Positions 1 to 5,990 are shown, counted from the first letter of the stretch. The stretch is DNA of 9,249 nucleotides from an uncultured Porphyromonas sp. (GCA_900539155.1 UQBE01000058.1:1-9249); one strand, 5' to 3'. Numbers and translations are program-made. The notes: generated from the sequence alone by a model not told the origin.

Positions 1-3
1 AAA

Positions 4-43
4 AATATCCACGTGGAGATTTGAGATTCTCCACGTGGATATT
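4..43. repeat. Perfect 16-bp inverted repeat with 8-nt loop
   Basis: The arm AATATCCACGTGGAGA (4-19) is followed by an 8-nt spacer (20-27) and its exact reverse complement (28-43). Each arm also contains the self-complementary 10-mer TCCACGTGGA, so the element is both an inverted and a direct repeat of that core. No T-run follows on either side, so a classical intrinsic terminator is not supported. It could be a dispersed intergenic palindrome (REP-like), a binding site for a dimeric protein, or an RNA stem-loop at the end of an off-window transcript. The pairing is seen directly; the role is unknown. Confidence 0.85.
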
Positions 44-59
44 CGAGAAAAGAGGTTAA

Positions 60-121
60 TTAGAGATTAGAGGGCAGGGATTAGAGATCGGAGCTATCGG
101 AGGTGTCAGAGTGGATCGGAG
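60..121. repeat. Short degenerate direct repeats (TTAGAGAT / ATCGGAG)
   Basis: TTAGAGAT occurs at 60-67 and 81-88, with a partial copy (TTAGAG) at 67-72. ATCGGAG occurs at 87-93, 96-102 and 115-121. The composite TTAGAGATCGGAG at 81-93 recurs with one mismatch at 479-491. The spacing is irregular, so this is not CRISPR or a clean tandem array. It looks like slippage-prone or dispersed intergenic repeat material. Confidence 0.6.
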
Positions 122-265
122 ACCTAACGGACACAACGGACGCCCTCCCGCTAGACACGCTCGCGCGTCCCTATACGGCACAGTGAGGATCGCCCTTCGA
201 CTCGACACTTGCCAACAGCCAAGAGCTAACTAGGCAATGTCTGTCGTCAAGAAGGTACTGAGAGC

Positions 266-326
266 CGCTCAAAACTGAGCGACAAAAGAACAGCCCCTAC
301 TGAAGAGTAGAGGCTGTGTGCTTTTT
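266..326 (+). terminator. Hairpin pair with likely rho-independent terminator
   Basis: A first hairpin pairs CGCTCA (266-271) with TGAGCG (276-281) around a 4-nt loop. A second pairs CAGCCCCTACT (291-301) with AGTAGAGGCTG (306-316) around loop GAAG, with one mismatch. Four bases later comes TTTTT (322-326), which fits an intrinsic terminator for plus-strand transcripts entering from the left. Read on the minus strand, the same stem is followed by TTCTTTTG, so it could also stop transcription from the ADP-ribosylglycohydrolase, about 230 bp downstream of its stop. The structure is visible; which transcript uses it is inferred. Confidence 0.6.
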
Positions 327-468
327 GAGACTTCGGACTGAAACCGCTATCGTCTCGGGTGAAGAAGACCGCCATGGCGATGAACTCCACTGCAAAGATA
401 CAGACCAACGAGCTACTGAGCAAGCGACCGCACACTTGCGAACTAGCCATCAGTTGACTGCTGTATCT

Positions 469-546
469 TTATTGTAGGTTAGAGATCAGAGAGGAACTGA
501 AGCCTTTGTAGTATCGACTTTGCTTGATCAGCTCGTCTCGTGTCAT
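469..546 (-). pseudogene. Truncated start of a second gene, coupled to the ADP-ribosylglycohydrolase
   Basis: An ATG at 546-544 overlaps the TGA of the upstream gene (545-543) in an ATGA arrangement typical of translational coupling. The frame reads MTRDELIKQSRYYKG for 15 residues, which looks like genuine conserved protein. It then changes to serine-rich FSSSLISNLQ and stops at 471-469. The change falls where the DNA becomes the short repeat also seen at 60-93. The likely reading is that the rest of a downstream gene was lost and replaced by repeat material, leaving a remnant. From memory, small proteins beginning much like this follow ADP-ribosylglycohydrolases in other Bacteroidales, but I could not check. 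An alternative is a real 25-residue peptide, or chance. Confidence 0.45.
479..491. repeat. Second copy of the TTAGAGATC repeat
   Basis: TTAGAGATCAGAG differs at one position from TTAGAGATCGGAG at 81-93. It lies inside the tail of the truncated coupled frame, immediately after its protein-like part, and so marks the probable break point of that gene. Confidence 0.55.
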
Positions 547-1310
547 AGAATCATTTGGCGGAAGGTGTCGACGACCTGGCGCATATCCTCGGGGAGATAA
601 GCGAGGGCGCGCTGCTCTATCTCGGCGGGTATCCCGAAGTGTGCCTCGGCGAGGCTCCCCGCGATAGCTCCTATGGTGTCGCTGTCGCCACCGATGGAGA
701 TGGCGAGGCGGATAACCTCCTCGAAGGTGCGCCCGGCTAAGAAGCAGACTATCGCTTGCGGCACGGTCACCTGGCAAGTCTCGTCAAAGCTGTTGTGCTC
801 CCGGATGTAGTCGACCTGCTGTGTGAGGTCATAGTGATAAGTCTCCTCGATATGCTTCTTGAGGTCGGCTTTGCTCGCCCCACCTCTGAGCTGGTAGATG
901 GCGTCTGCGATAGTGACCGCCCCTTTTATCCCCTCGGGGTGATTGTGGGTGCACTCGGCGCTTGCCTTAGCTTGCGATAGAACGGCATCGCGAGTGGGTA
1001 GCCAGCCACACGGAGAGACGCGCATGGCACTGCCATTGCCAAAGCTGCGATACGGCACGGGCGGGGTCGTGTAAATCCACTGATGAAAGCGTCCGCCGTA
1101 GGCCCCTTTAGGATGGGGATAGCGTCTGCACCAGGTCTGCAGGGTGTCGGCAAAGTTCGCTCCTCTCAGTAGCGCATCGGCAACGGCGATGGTGCAGATG
1201 GTGTCGTCCGTATAGTTGCACCCATCGGCAAAGAGCTCGAAGTCTGTGCGGTGGGTGTTTGCGAACTCAAATCGTGACCCGACGATGTCTCCTATTATTG
1301 CTCCTAACAT
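543..1310 (-). CDS. ADP-ribosylglycohydrolase family protein (DraG-type)
   Basis: The product (255 aa) belongs to the ADP-ribosyl-glycohydrolase superfamily, whose members use two Mg ions to cleave ADP-ribose from proteins, nucleic acids or small ADP-ribosylated molecules in the cytoplasm. Visible hallmarks are GDIVGSRFE near the N-terminus (7-15), the metal-binding TDDT (34-37), GNGSAMR (91-97), a THNHPEG segment (121-127) and the C-terminal metal motif GGDSDT (207-212) followed by a glycine-rich helix. All expected acidic ligands are present, so it should be active. The open frame extends 42 codons upstream, but family members start at MLGAIIGDIVG, and a promoter-like box lies just 21 bp before that ATG, so I chose 1310. 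No ADP-ribosyltransferase partner is visible, so the substrate is unknown. Its stop overlaps the ATG of a truncated frame. Confidence 0.93.
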   Translation of the reverse strand: MLGAIIGDIVGSRFEFANTHRTDFELFADGCNYTDDTICTIAVADALLRGANFADTLQTWCRRYPHPKGAYGGRFHQWIYTTPPVPYRSFGNGSAMRVSPCGWLPTRDAVLSQAKASAECTHNHPEGIKGAVTIADAIYQLRGGASKADLKKHIEETYHYDLTQQVDYIREHNSFDETCQVTVPQAIVCFLAGRTFEEVIRLAISIGGDSDTIGAIAGSLAEAHFGIPAEIEQRALAYLPEDMRQVVDTFRQMIL

Positions 1311-1330
1311 AACTTGCTTGTTGTTTGGCA

Positions 1331-1338
1331 CAAAGATA
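1331..1338 (-). promoter_or_regulatory. Bacteroidota -7 promoter box for the ADP-ribosylglycohydrolase gene
   Basis: On the minus strand the sequence reads TATCTTTG, an exact match to the Bacteroidota -7 consensus TAnnTTTG. It ends 20 bases before the ATG at 1310, implying a leader of only about 15 nt. I do not see a good TTTG box at the expected -33 position, which lowers confidence. Confidence 0.5.
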
Positions 1339-1501
1339 ATGCTTCTCTGCGAGTCGGGGCTCAGACCATCTGTCCGCAAGCCGACAGTAAAGCTTCTCAG
1401 CGCAATCCGCTCGTGGGGGATTTTTCGTCTCCACACCTCACAGAGAGTTCTTCTGAACTGTGAAATAGGTCTCTGGAGCAGTCAAACCATCCCTCCGCAA
1501 A

Positions 1502-1517
1502 AGAAAAGTACTTTTCT
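1502..1517. repeat. Perfect 16-bp palindrome
   Basis: AGAAAAGTACTTTTCT is exactly self-complementary with no spacer. That geometry fits a dimeric regulator's operator better than an RNA hairpin, because there is no loop. It sits 125 bp upstream of the plus-strand promoter-like box and about 190 bp upstream of the minus-strand start. Whether anything binds is unknown. Confidence 0.7.
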
Positions 1518-1593
1518 AGAGAAGTAAAACGGCCATTCCGCAAGGACGATATGCTCCTTCTGCAGGGTTTTGCGATTTCTCCCGTGAAGGAAG

Positions 1594-1623
1594 GTGGCTA
1601 TTCGTAGGGTCTGAGATAGCCAC
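1594..1623. other. 8-bp stem-loop upstream of the DUF349 promoter box
   Basis: GTGGCTAT (1594-1601) pairs perfectly with ATAGCCAC (1616-1623) across a 14-nt loop. A competing pairing GAGAT (1613-1617) with ATCTC (1625-1629) uses part of the same sequence. It lies just upstream of the box at 1641, so it could be an operator-like inverted repeat rather than a transcribed structure. Confidence 0.5.
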
Positions 1624-1640
1624 AATCTCGGAGAATTAGT

Positions 1641-1648
1641 TATCTTTG
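1641..1648 (+). promoter_or_regulatory. Bacteroidota -7 promoter box for the DUF349 gene
   Basis: TATCTTTG, followed by C, matches the Bacteroidota -7 consensus TAnnTTTG. It is oriented toward the DUF349 gene and implies a leader of about 200 nt. A canonical TTTG -33 box is not evident at the usual spacing. Confidence 0.5.
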
Positions 1649-1855
1649 CATTCAGAGCGATAATCCGACCGTGTGTGGCGACCCGCACATTCGTCATAGA
1701 GCTGTCGCTCGACCCTACGCGTGTGGCATCCTACGAGCTGAGGCGTAGTTGCCTACAGCCGACTGTGCCATATAGACGAGGGCTAGAGCAGACGAGGGGG
1801 TGCGCTATCATTGCCACAAACCTCGATATTAGTAATACATAGAATCATCTCGAAA

Positions 1856-3916
1856 ATGAATCTTATCCCACAAGAAGAGAACCTAGAGCAGAGCAATGCT
1901 CTCGACCAGACGACTACAACACCATCGGCGCCAGAAGCGACGACAACTCCTGAGATACCCGCTGAGACGACACCTGAGTTGGAGACGGCTCCTGTGACCT
2001 CCCCTCAAGCGTCTACATCAGAGACTGACGCGGCGCCTTCAGCTACCGAGGAGACGACGGATGCTCCCGTAGCGACACAGGATTCTGTCGAGGAGGAGAC
2101 TATGTCTAGCGATCCTGCTACTGATCTTCCCTCTGAGGAGGAGCTACAGTATCAGGCACTACTCAACAAGAGTGATGCTGATATTGCTAAGATGAGTTGT
2201 GCGCAGATTACGGACGATGTGGTACTCCTACTGCAGAGTGGTGAGCTGCCTCCACGCTCTATCATAGACCGCTACAAGAGCGTCTTCTACAGCAAGATGA
2301 ATAGTTATCTCAACACGGTTTCGGAGGAGAACGCAAAGCTCCGTGCCGATGCCGAAGCTCAGGAGATACGGCTCAAGGAGCTTCTCAATGACTTCAAGGA
2401 GCGCAATCGCAAGCGTCAGGAGGAGATTGCTGAGGAGCAGAGAGCTAATCTAGAGATTAAGCGAGACCTCGTGGAGCGCCTGCGCAAGTTGCTCTCATCA
2501 AGTGAGAACTTTAGCGTGATAAGCAAGGAGTATCGAGAGATTACCGAGAATTGGCGCAGCACGGGTGCCGTACCTCCTGGTGATATGCGCCAAATACAGG
2601 GGGAGTTCGAGCACTTGAGGGAGCAGTTTTACGACTTACAGCAGATAAACCATGAGTTCCGCGACTACGACTTCAAGAAGAACCTTGAGGCTAAGCAGGC
2701 AATCATACAACGAGCTAAGGAGCTAGCTGAGTCTACCGATGTGACCCAAGCAGCTCGCGAGCTACAAGACCTACACCACCGCTGGCGTGACGTGGGTCCC
2801 GTGGCTAAGGAGCTTCGCAAGGATCTGTGGAAGCAATTTCAGGAGCTCTCGGCTCAGATTAACTTCAACAATCAGGAATATCGCAACCAGCAGCGCACAC
2901 AGGAGGGCGAAAACGAGACAATTAAGCGTGGTATCATCACACAGATTGAAGCAATCAACCCGAATGAGATCCACACCTTTAAGGATTGGCGCACGTTTAC
3001 AGACCAAATTAAGGAGCTACAGGCGCAGTGGCGCCGGACTGGGCGTGTGCCTCGTGCCGTGAGCGAGGAGCTATACCTCCACTTTCGGACAGCATGCGAC
3101 ATTTTCTTTGACAAGCGCAAGGAGTTCATGCGTGACCGTAATAAGCTAATTAGTGAGCAGGGAGACCGCAAGCGCGCTATCATCGAGGAGATAGAGCAGA
3201 TCGTAGCTGAGGAGCGCTGGCCCGAGGGACACAGTCGCATCCAAGAGCTACAGACTGAGTGGAACGAGCTCATTCATACGAATAAGCACCAAGCTCTCTT
3301 CAAGCGCTTCCGAACAGCTTGCGACACCTACTACACACATCATAAAGCTCTCTACCAGGCTCAGCGTGAGGAGAGCAAGGAGCATATAGCTGCCGCCAAG
3401 CAACTACTAGCCCGGGCTCATGAGCTAGCTGCTATCGAAACGCCAAGCGACGCAGATCGGGAGGAGGCTGTGACTCTACAGAGGGACTTCCATCAGCTGG
3501 GTTATATGCCTCGGAAGACGCGTCGCAAGCTACAGGATGAGCTGAAGGAGCAGATGGATGCTTTCTTCAATAAGCTGAGATCGAGCGACAGACCACGAGG
3601 TGACAGACGTGATAACCGCAACAATAGGCGCAACTTTGCACCCACTAGTCCCTACGGTGAAGAGTATGACAAGATACAGCGCAAGAAGGAGCAGCTCGAG
3701 AGTGACCTGCAGACCTATAGCAACAACAAGGAGCGTCTGAGTGTCACCAGCAGTGCTGGCGAGAACTTACTCAAGATGCTTGAGGAGCGTTGCGAGGCTA
3801 TGCAGCAGGAGATTGAGACGCTCGACCTCAAGCTACGCGACATCCGCAAGGAGCAGAGAGCGCAGCAAGAGAGCGACACGACCGCTCCTGAGAGTGAGCA
3901 GCCAGAGGAGAAGTAA
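1856..3916 (+). CDS. DUF349 repeat protein with acidic N-terminus and coiled coils
   Basis: The product is 686 aa. I chose ATG 1856, preceded by an A-rich stretch, over an upstream TTG at 1811 because upstream residues look non-conserved. Residues about 10-100 are low-complexity, rich in Thr, Pro, Glu and Ala, probably disordered. Residues about 150-215 are a charged coiled coil. Then come five DUF349-type helical repeats marked by an aromatic residue in a W-x-x-x-G-x-x-P-like core: W233 (NWRSTGAVP), W310 (RWRDVGPV), W392 (QWRRTGRVP), W469 (EWNELIHT) and F545 (DFHQLGYMP). The spacing is 77, 82, 77 and 76 residues. A basic Arg/Asn linker (about 579-594) precedes a C-terminal coiled coil and acidic tail. 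There is no signal peptide or membrane segment, so it is cytoplasmic. DUF349 function is not established; RNA or ribosome association is only a guess from the basic linker. Confidence 0.92.
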   Translation: MNLIPQEENLEQSNALDQTTTTPSAPEATTTPEIPAETTPELETAPVTSPQASTSETDAAPSATEETTDAPVATQDSVEEETMSSDPATDLPSEEELQYQALLNKSDADIAKMSCAQITDDVVLLLQSGELPPRSIIDRYKSVFYSKMNSYLNTVSEENAKLRADAEAQEIRLKELLNDFKERNRKRQEEIAEEQRANLEIKRDLVERLRKLLSSSENFSVISKEYREITENWRSTGAVPPGDMRQIQGEFEHLREQFYDLQQINHEFRDYDFKKNLEAKQAIIQRAKELAESTDVTQAARELQDLHHRWRDVGPVAKELRKDLWKQFQELSAQINFNNQEYRNQQRTQEGENETIKRGIITQIEAINPNEIHTFKDWRTFTDQIKELQAQWRRTGRVPRAVSEELYLHFRTACDIFFDKRKEFMRDRNKLISEQGDRKRAIIEEIEQIVAEERWPEGHSRIQELQTEWNELIHTNKHQALFKRFRTACDTYYTHHKALYQAQREESKEHIAAAKQLLARAHELAAIETPSDADREEAVTLQRDFHQLGYMPRKTRRKLQDELKEQMDAFFNKLRSSDRPRGDRRDNRNNRRNFAPTSPYGEEYDKIQRKKEQLESDLQTYSNNKERLSVTSSAGENLLKMLEERCEAMQQEIETLDLKLRDIRKEQRAQQESDTTAPESEQPEEK

Positions 3917-3999
3917 TCCCGCTCTTGGTATAGCCACTCAAGCTTAGGCATACAGCAATGAGGAGAGCTGGCTCCCCTACGCTATGATCGAACAGAGAA

Positions 4000-4084
4000 G
4001 TACCCACAAGAGTCCTGCCCCACGCTTTTATGCGTGAGCGCGCGCTCTCTTGTGGGTACAGCTTTACCAGCTTGTGTGTACCCA
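4000..4084 (+). promoter_or_regulatory. Elaborate stem-loop in the mltG leader with an alternative fold
   Basis: GTACCCACAAGAG (4000-4012) is a perfect 13-bp match to CTCTTGTGGGTAC (4047-4059). Inside the loop are a CACGC/GCGTG hairpin (4021-4036) and the 12-bp palindrome GAGCGCGCGCTC (4036-4047). The descending arm TGGGTAC (4053-4059) can instead pair with GTACCCA at 4078-4084, so the two folds exclude each other. The second ends 15 nt before the mltG ATG. No T-run follows the large stem, so a plain terminator between the DUF349 gene and mltG is less likely than a processing site, attenuator-like leader or dispersed palindrome. Pairings are seen; function is inferred. Confidence 0.5.
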
Positions 4085-4099
4085 ATAGCCTAGACATCT

Positions 4100-5212
4100 A
4101 TGTCACGACGTCGCAGATCTCGGTCCAATCAGTGGAGACCCTCGTACTTCAATGACACCTCACGTAGGAGACATCGCAGGAGGTCGCCTAGACGTGTACG
4201 CCGTCTTGTCCTCACGACCCTACTCGTCCTCATACTCCTCCTACTCTCGTGGTGTGCATTCCTATTAGTTCGTCCCGCAGGAGCCGCTACGCAGGAGTGC
4301 TATGCCTACGTCACAGATACGACAAGTAGCGAGGGCCTGATGGCAAGTATAACTCAAAAGCTCCAGGTGAAGAACCCAGTCCTCCTGCGTAGCGTAGCTC
4401 ACCTCGTGCGACTAGAGGATAGGCTTCGCCCAGGACGCTACCGACTGACGCCCAGCATGAGCATCCTCGCTATCTGCAAAAAGGTAGCTTATGGGGCACA
4501 AGATCCCGTCAGACTCGCCTTCTCCTCCGTGCGCACTCAGGAAGAGCTGATTGACAAACTCACGGCACCGCTAGCTATGCAGCGCGAAGAGCTAGCACAC
4601 CTCCTGCAGGACTCGACCTACTGCGCCACACAAGGCTTTACGACAGAGACGATACGCTGCATGTTTCTCCCTGACACGCACGAAGTTTATTGGAACGTAT
4701 CGCCCGAAGAGCTCCTGAAACGCTACGAGCAGAGCTACCATAAGTTTTGGAACAAAGAGCGAAGCGCGCTAGCTCAGGAGATGGGACTCACACCCGTAGA
4801 AGTCACTATCATAGCGTCAATTGTAGAGGAGGAGTCGAGCAAGTCCGACGAATATGGAGACATCGCAGGACTCTACATCAACCGCCTACGCAAGGGGATG
4901 GCACTGCAGGCGGATCCAACGCTCAAGTTTGCTTCAGGCAACTTCACAGCCCAGCGCATCGGCGGAGACTTACTCAAGACAGATTCACCCTACAATACCT
5001 ATAAGTATAAGGGTCTTCCCCCAGGTCCTATCCGCTACCCGCAGCAGACGACGATAGACGCCGTACTGCATCACACCCCACACGACTATCTGTATATGTG
5101 TGCTCGGGCAGACTTCTCGGGCTATCATGCCTTTGCCACCAGCTATGCAGAGCATCTACGGAACGCTAGAGCCTATCAGACAGCTCTGGATCAGCGCGGC
5201 ATCACTGAGTAA
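4100..5212 (+). CDS. mltG: Endolytic peptidoglycan transglycosylase MltG (YceG-like)
   Basis: MltG cleaves nascent glycan strands at the inner membrane, setting strand length and releasing them from the lipid anchor. The 370-aa product has an Arg-rich cytoplasmic N-terminus (16 Arg in the first 35 residues), one transmembrane helix (about 36-57), a LysM-like region containing LRPGRYRL (109-116), and the YceG catalytic domain (about 185-365). Family signatures include FLPDTHEVYW (189-198), ASIVEEES (239-246), with E243 aligning to the catalytic Glu of the usual IVEKE motif, INRLRKGMALQADPT (260-274), SPYNTY (296-301), GLPPGPI (305-311) and the closing YHAF with EHLRNA. The length is normal for the family. 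The stop is followed after 9 nt by the ATG chosen for tcdA, so it is the first gene of a four-gene cluster. Confidence 0.95.
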   Translation: MSRRRRSRSNQWRPSYFNDTSRRRHRRRSPRRVRRLVLTTLLVLILLLLSWCAFLLVRPAGAATQECYAYVTDTTSSEGLMASITQKLQVKNPVLLRSVAHLVRLEDRLRPGRYRLTPSMSILAICKKVAYGAQDPVRLAFSSVRTQEELIDKLTAPLAMQREELAHLLQDSTYCATQGFTTETIRCMFLPDTHEVYWNVSPEELLKRYEQSYHKFWNKERSALAQEMGLTPVEVTIIASIVEEESSKSDEYGDIAGLYINRLRKGMALQADPTLKFASGNFTAQRIGGDLLKTDSPYNTYKYKGLPPGPIRYPQQTTIDAVLHHTPHDYLYMCARADFSGYHAFATSYAEHLRNARAYQTALDQRGITE

Positions 5213-5221
5213 CTAGTGCTG

Positions 5222-5977
5222 ATGACAAGTCCCATGGATAGAGTCCCCCACTGGTTGGAGCGCACCGAGCTACTCCTCGGGGGCGACAGTCTACTCCGTC
5301 TTGCTGACAAGCATATCCTCGTCGTGGGGCTAGGCGGTGTGGGGAGCAAGGCGTGCGAACTGCTCGCTCGCGCTGGGGTCCGTCACTTCACTCTCGTAGA
5401 CCACGATATGGTCGATGAGACAAATATCAACCGTCAGGTAATCGCCTTTAGAGATACCGTAGGGCTCCCTAAGGTAAAGGTCGTCGAGGAGCTGTTACTT
5501 CGGATTAATCCAGAAATAGTTGTCAAGAGTCACGCCACTTATCTCTCGGGTGACAATATCCCCGCGCTACTCTCGGTGCATCATTACGACTATATCCTAG
5601 ACTGCATTGACACGCTCACCCCTAAGTGTGAGCTAATCCTCACGGCTCATCGGCTCGGCATCCCCATCATCAGTGCTATGGGTGCTGGTGCTAAGCTCGA
5701 CCCGCAGCAGGTCACTGTAGCCCCGATGAATAAGACGCGCATCTGCGCCTTAGCACGCTTCGTCCGCAAGCGTCTGCGCCAACTAGAAGCACCTCGGAGC
5801 ATCTTCACAACGCCCTGTGTCTACAGCAGCGAGCCTTCACGTGAGGAAGCCATACGTCCCCTACCCCACGGGGATCAAAACAAGCGAAGTGTCGTCGGGA
5901 CCGTCTCCTATATGCCACAACTCTTCGGTATTCACATGGCAGCCTACGTGCTACGTGCACTCACCACGCCACAGTAA
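5222..5977 (+). CDS. tcdA: tRNA threonylcarbamoyladenosine dehydratase (TcdA/CsdL, E1-like ThiF fold)
   Basis: TcdA uses ATP to cyclise t6A37 of ANN-decoding tRNAs to ct6A. The 251-aa product begins with the family's WLERTELLLG (11-20), followed by the nucleotide-binding GLGGVGS (36-42), D60 at the end of the second strand, the ETNINRQ segment (66-72) that contributes Arg to the adenylation site, K84/K86, DCID (127-130) with TLTPK (131-135), and SAMGAGAKLDP (151-161). The C-terminal KRSVVGTVSYMP stretch (221-232) is typical of TcdA rather than ThiF or MoeB, and CxxC zinc pairs are absent. Possible starts are GTG 5216, ATG 5222 and ATG 5234. I took 5222, but 5234 (MDRVPHWLERTE) is nearly as good. 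It lies between mltG and the ABC ATPase with short gaps, so it is co-transcribed. Confidence 0.92.
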   Translation: MTSPMDRVPHWLERTELLLGGDSLLRLADKHILVVGLGGVGSKACELLARAGVRHFTLVDHDMVDETNINRQVIAFRDTVGLPKVKVVEELLLRINPEIVVKSHATYLSGDNIPALLSVHHYDYILDCIDTLTPKCELILTAHRLGIPIISAMGAGAKLDPQQVTVAPMNKTRICALARFVRKRLRQLEAPRSIFTTPCVYSSEPSREEAIRPLPHGDQNKRSVVGTVSYMPQLFGIHMAAYVLRALTTPQ

Positions 5978-5990
5978 TCCCCGAATAGCT

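Larger units (their letters stand above)
1..468. other. Gene-poor, repeat-rich left flank
   Basis: I find no convincing protein or RNA gene here. The stretch holds a perfect inverted repeat (4-43), a block of short degenerate repeats (60-121), about 140 bp (122-265) in which I see nothing recognisable, and two adjacent hairpins (266-326). An open frame of 67 codons on the minus strand (450-247) runs straight through both hairpins and is not accepted as a gene. The segment lies downstream of the minus-strand ADP-ribosylglycohydrolase and presumably downstream of whatever gene lies left of the window. Confidence 0.6.
1339..1855. other. Divergent intergenic region with palindromes and a long leader
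   Basis: The roughly 545 bp between the divergent ADP-ribosylglycohydrolase and DUF349 genes holds no supported gene. From left to right: a small hairpin AGTTC/GAACT (1446-1459), a 16-bp perfect palindrome (1502-1517), an 8-bp stem (1594-1623), a promoter-like box (1641-1648), and about 200 nt of probable leader with only weak stems such as GTAG/CTAC at 1745-1756. A 71-codon minus frame (1697-1482) covers the palindrome and hairpin and is not credible. CCATCCCTCCGCAA (1487-1500) and CCATTCCGCAA (1532-1542) look like imperfect copies of one another. No tRNA or known riboswitch shape is recognised. Confidence 0.5.

Noticed and set aside
60..121. CRISPR-like array
   Set aside because: Repeats are 7-8 bases, irregularly spaced and overlapping, with no spacers of constant length and no cas genes.
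247..450. 67-codon minus-strand frame with a hydrophobic segment
   Set aside because: It runs through two perfect or near-perfect hairpins including the likely terminator, has no promoter-like box or recognisable domain, and its tail is simply the translated stems.
1311..1436. 42-residue N-terminal extension of the ADP-ribosylglycohydrolase
   Set aside because: The family starts at the MLGAIIGDIVG methionine, and the extension would cover the promoter-like box at 1331-1338.
1482..1697. 71-codon minus-strand frame in the divergent spacer
   Set aside because: It overlaps the 16-bp palindrome, the 8-bp stem and the plus-strand promoter-like box, and the composition is not protein-like.
1650..1810. 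tRNA or known small RNA in the DUF349 leader
   Set aside because: No T-loop GGTTCRA-type motif, cloverleaf arms or recognised riboswitch core could be traced.
1811..1855. TTG start adding 15 residues to the DUF349 protein
   Set aside because: A nearby ATG with an A-rich approach gives a plausible start, and the extra residues show no pattern.
2771..3273. Minus-strand and alternate-frame open frames inside the DUF349 gene
   Set aside because: They shadow a long coding frame with clear repeat structure and show no domain of their own.
4747..5057. Alternate-frame plus-strand frames inside mltG
   Set aside because: They overlap the catalytic region of a well-supported MltG and have no independent signal.
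5817..5990. 58-codon extension of the ABC ATPase into tcdA
   Set aside because: It is the tcdA sequence in another frame, and ABC homology begins at the ATG at 5991.
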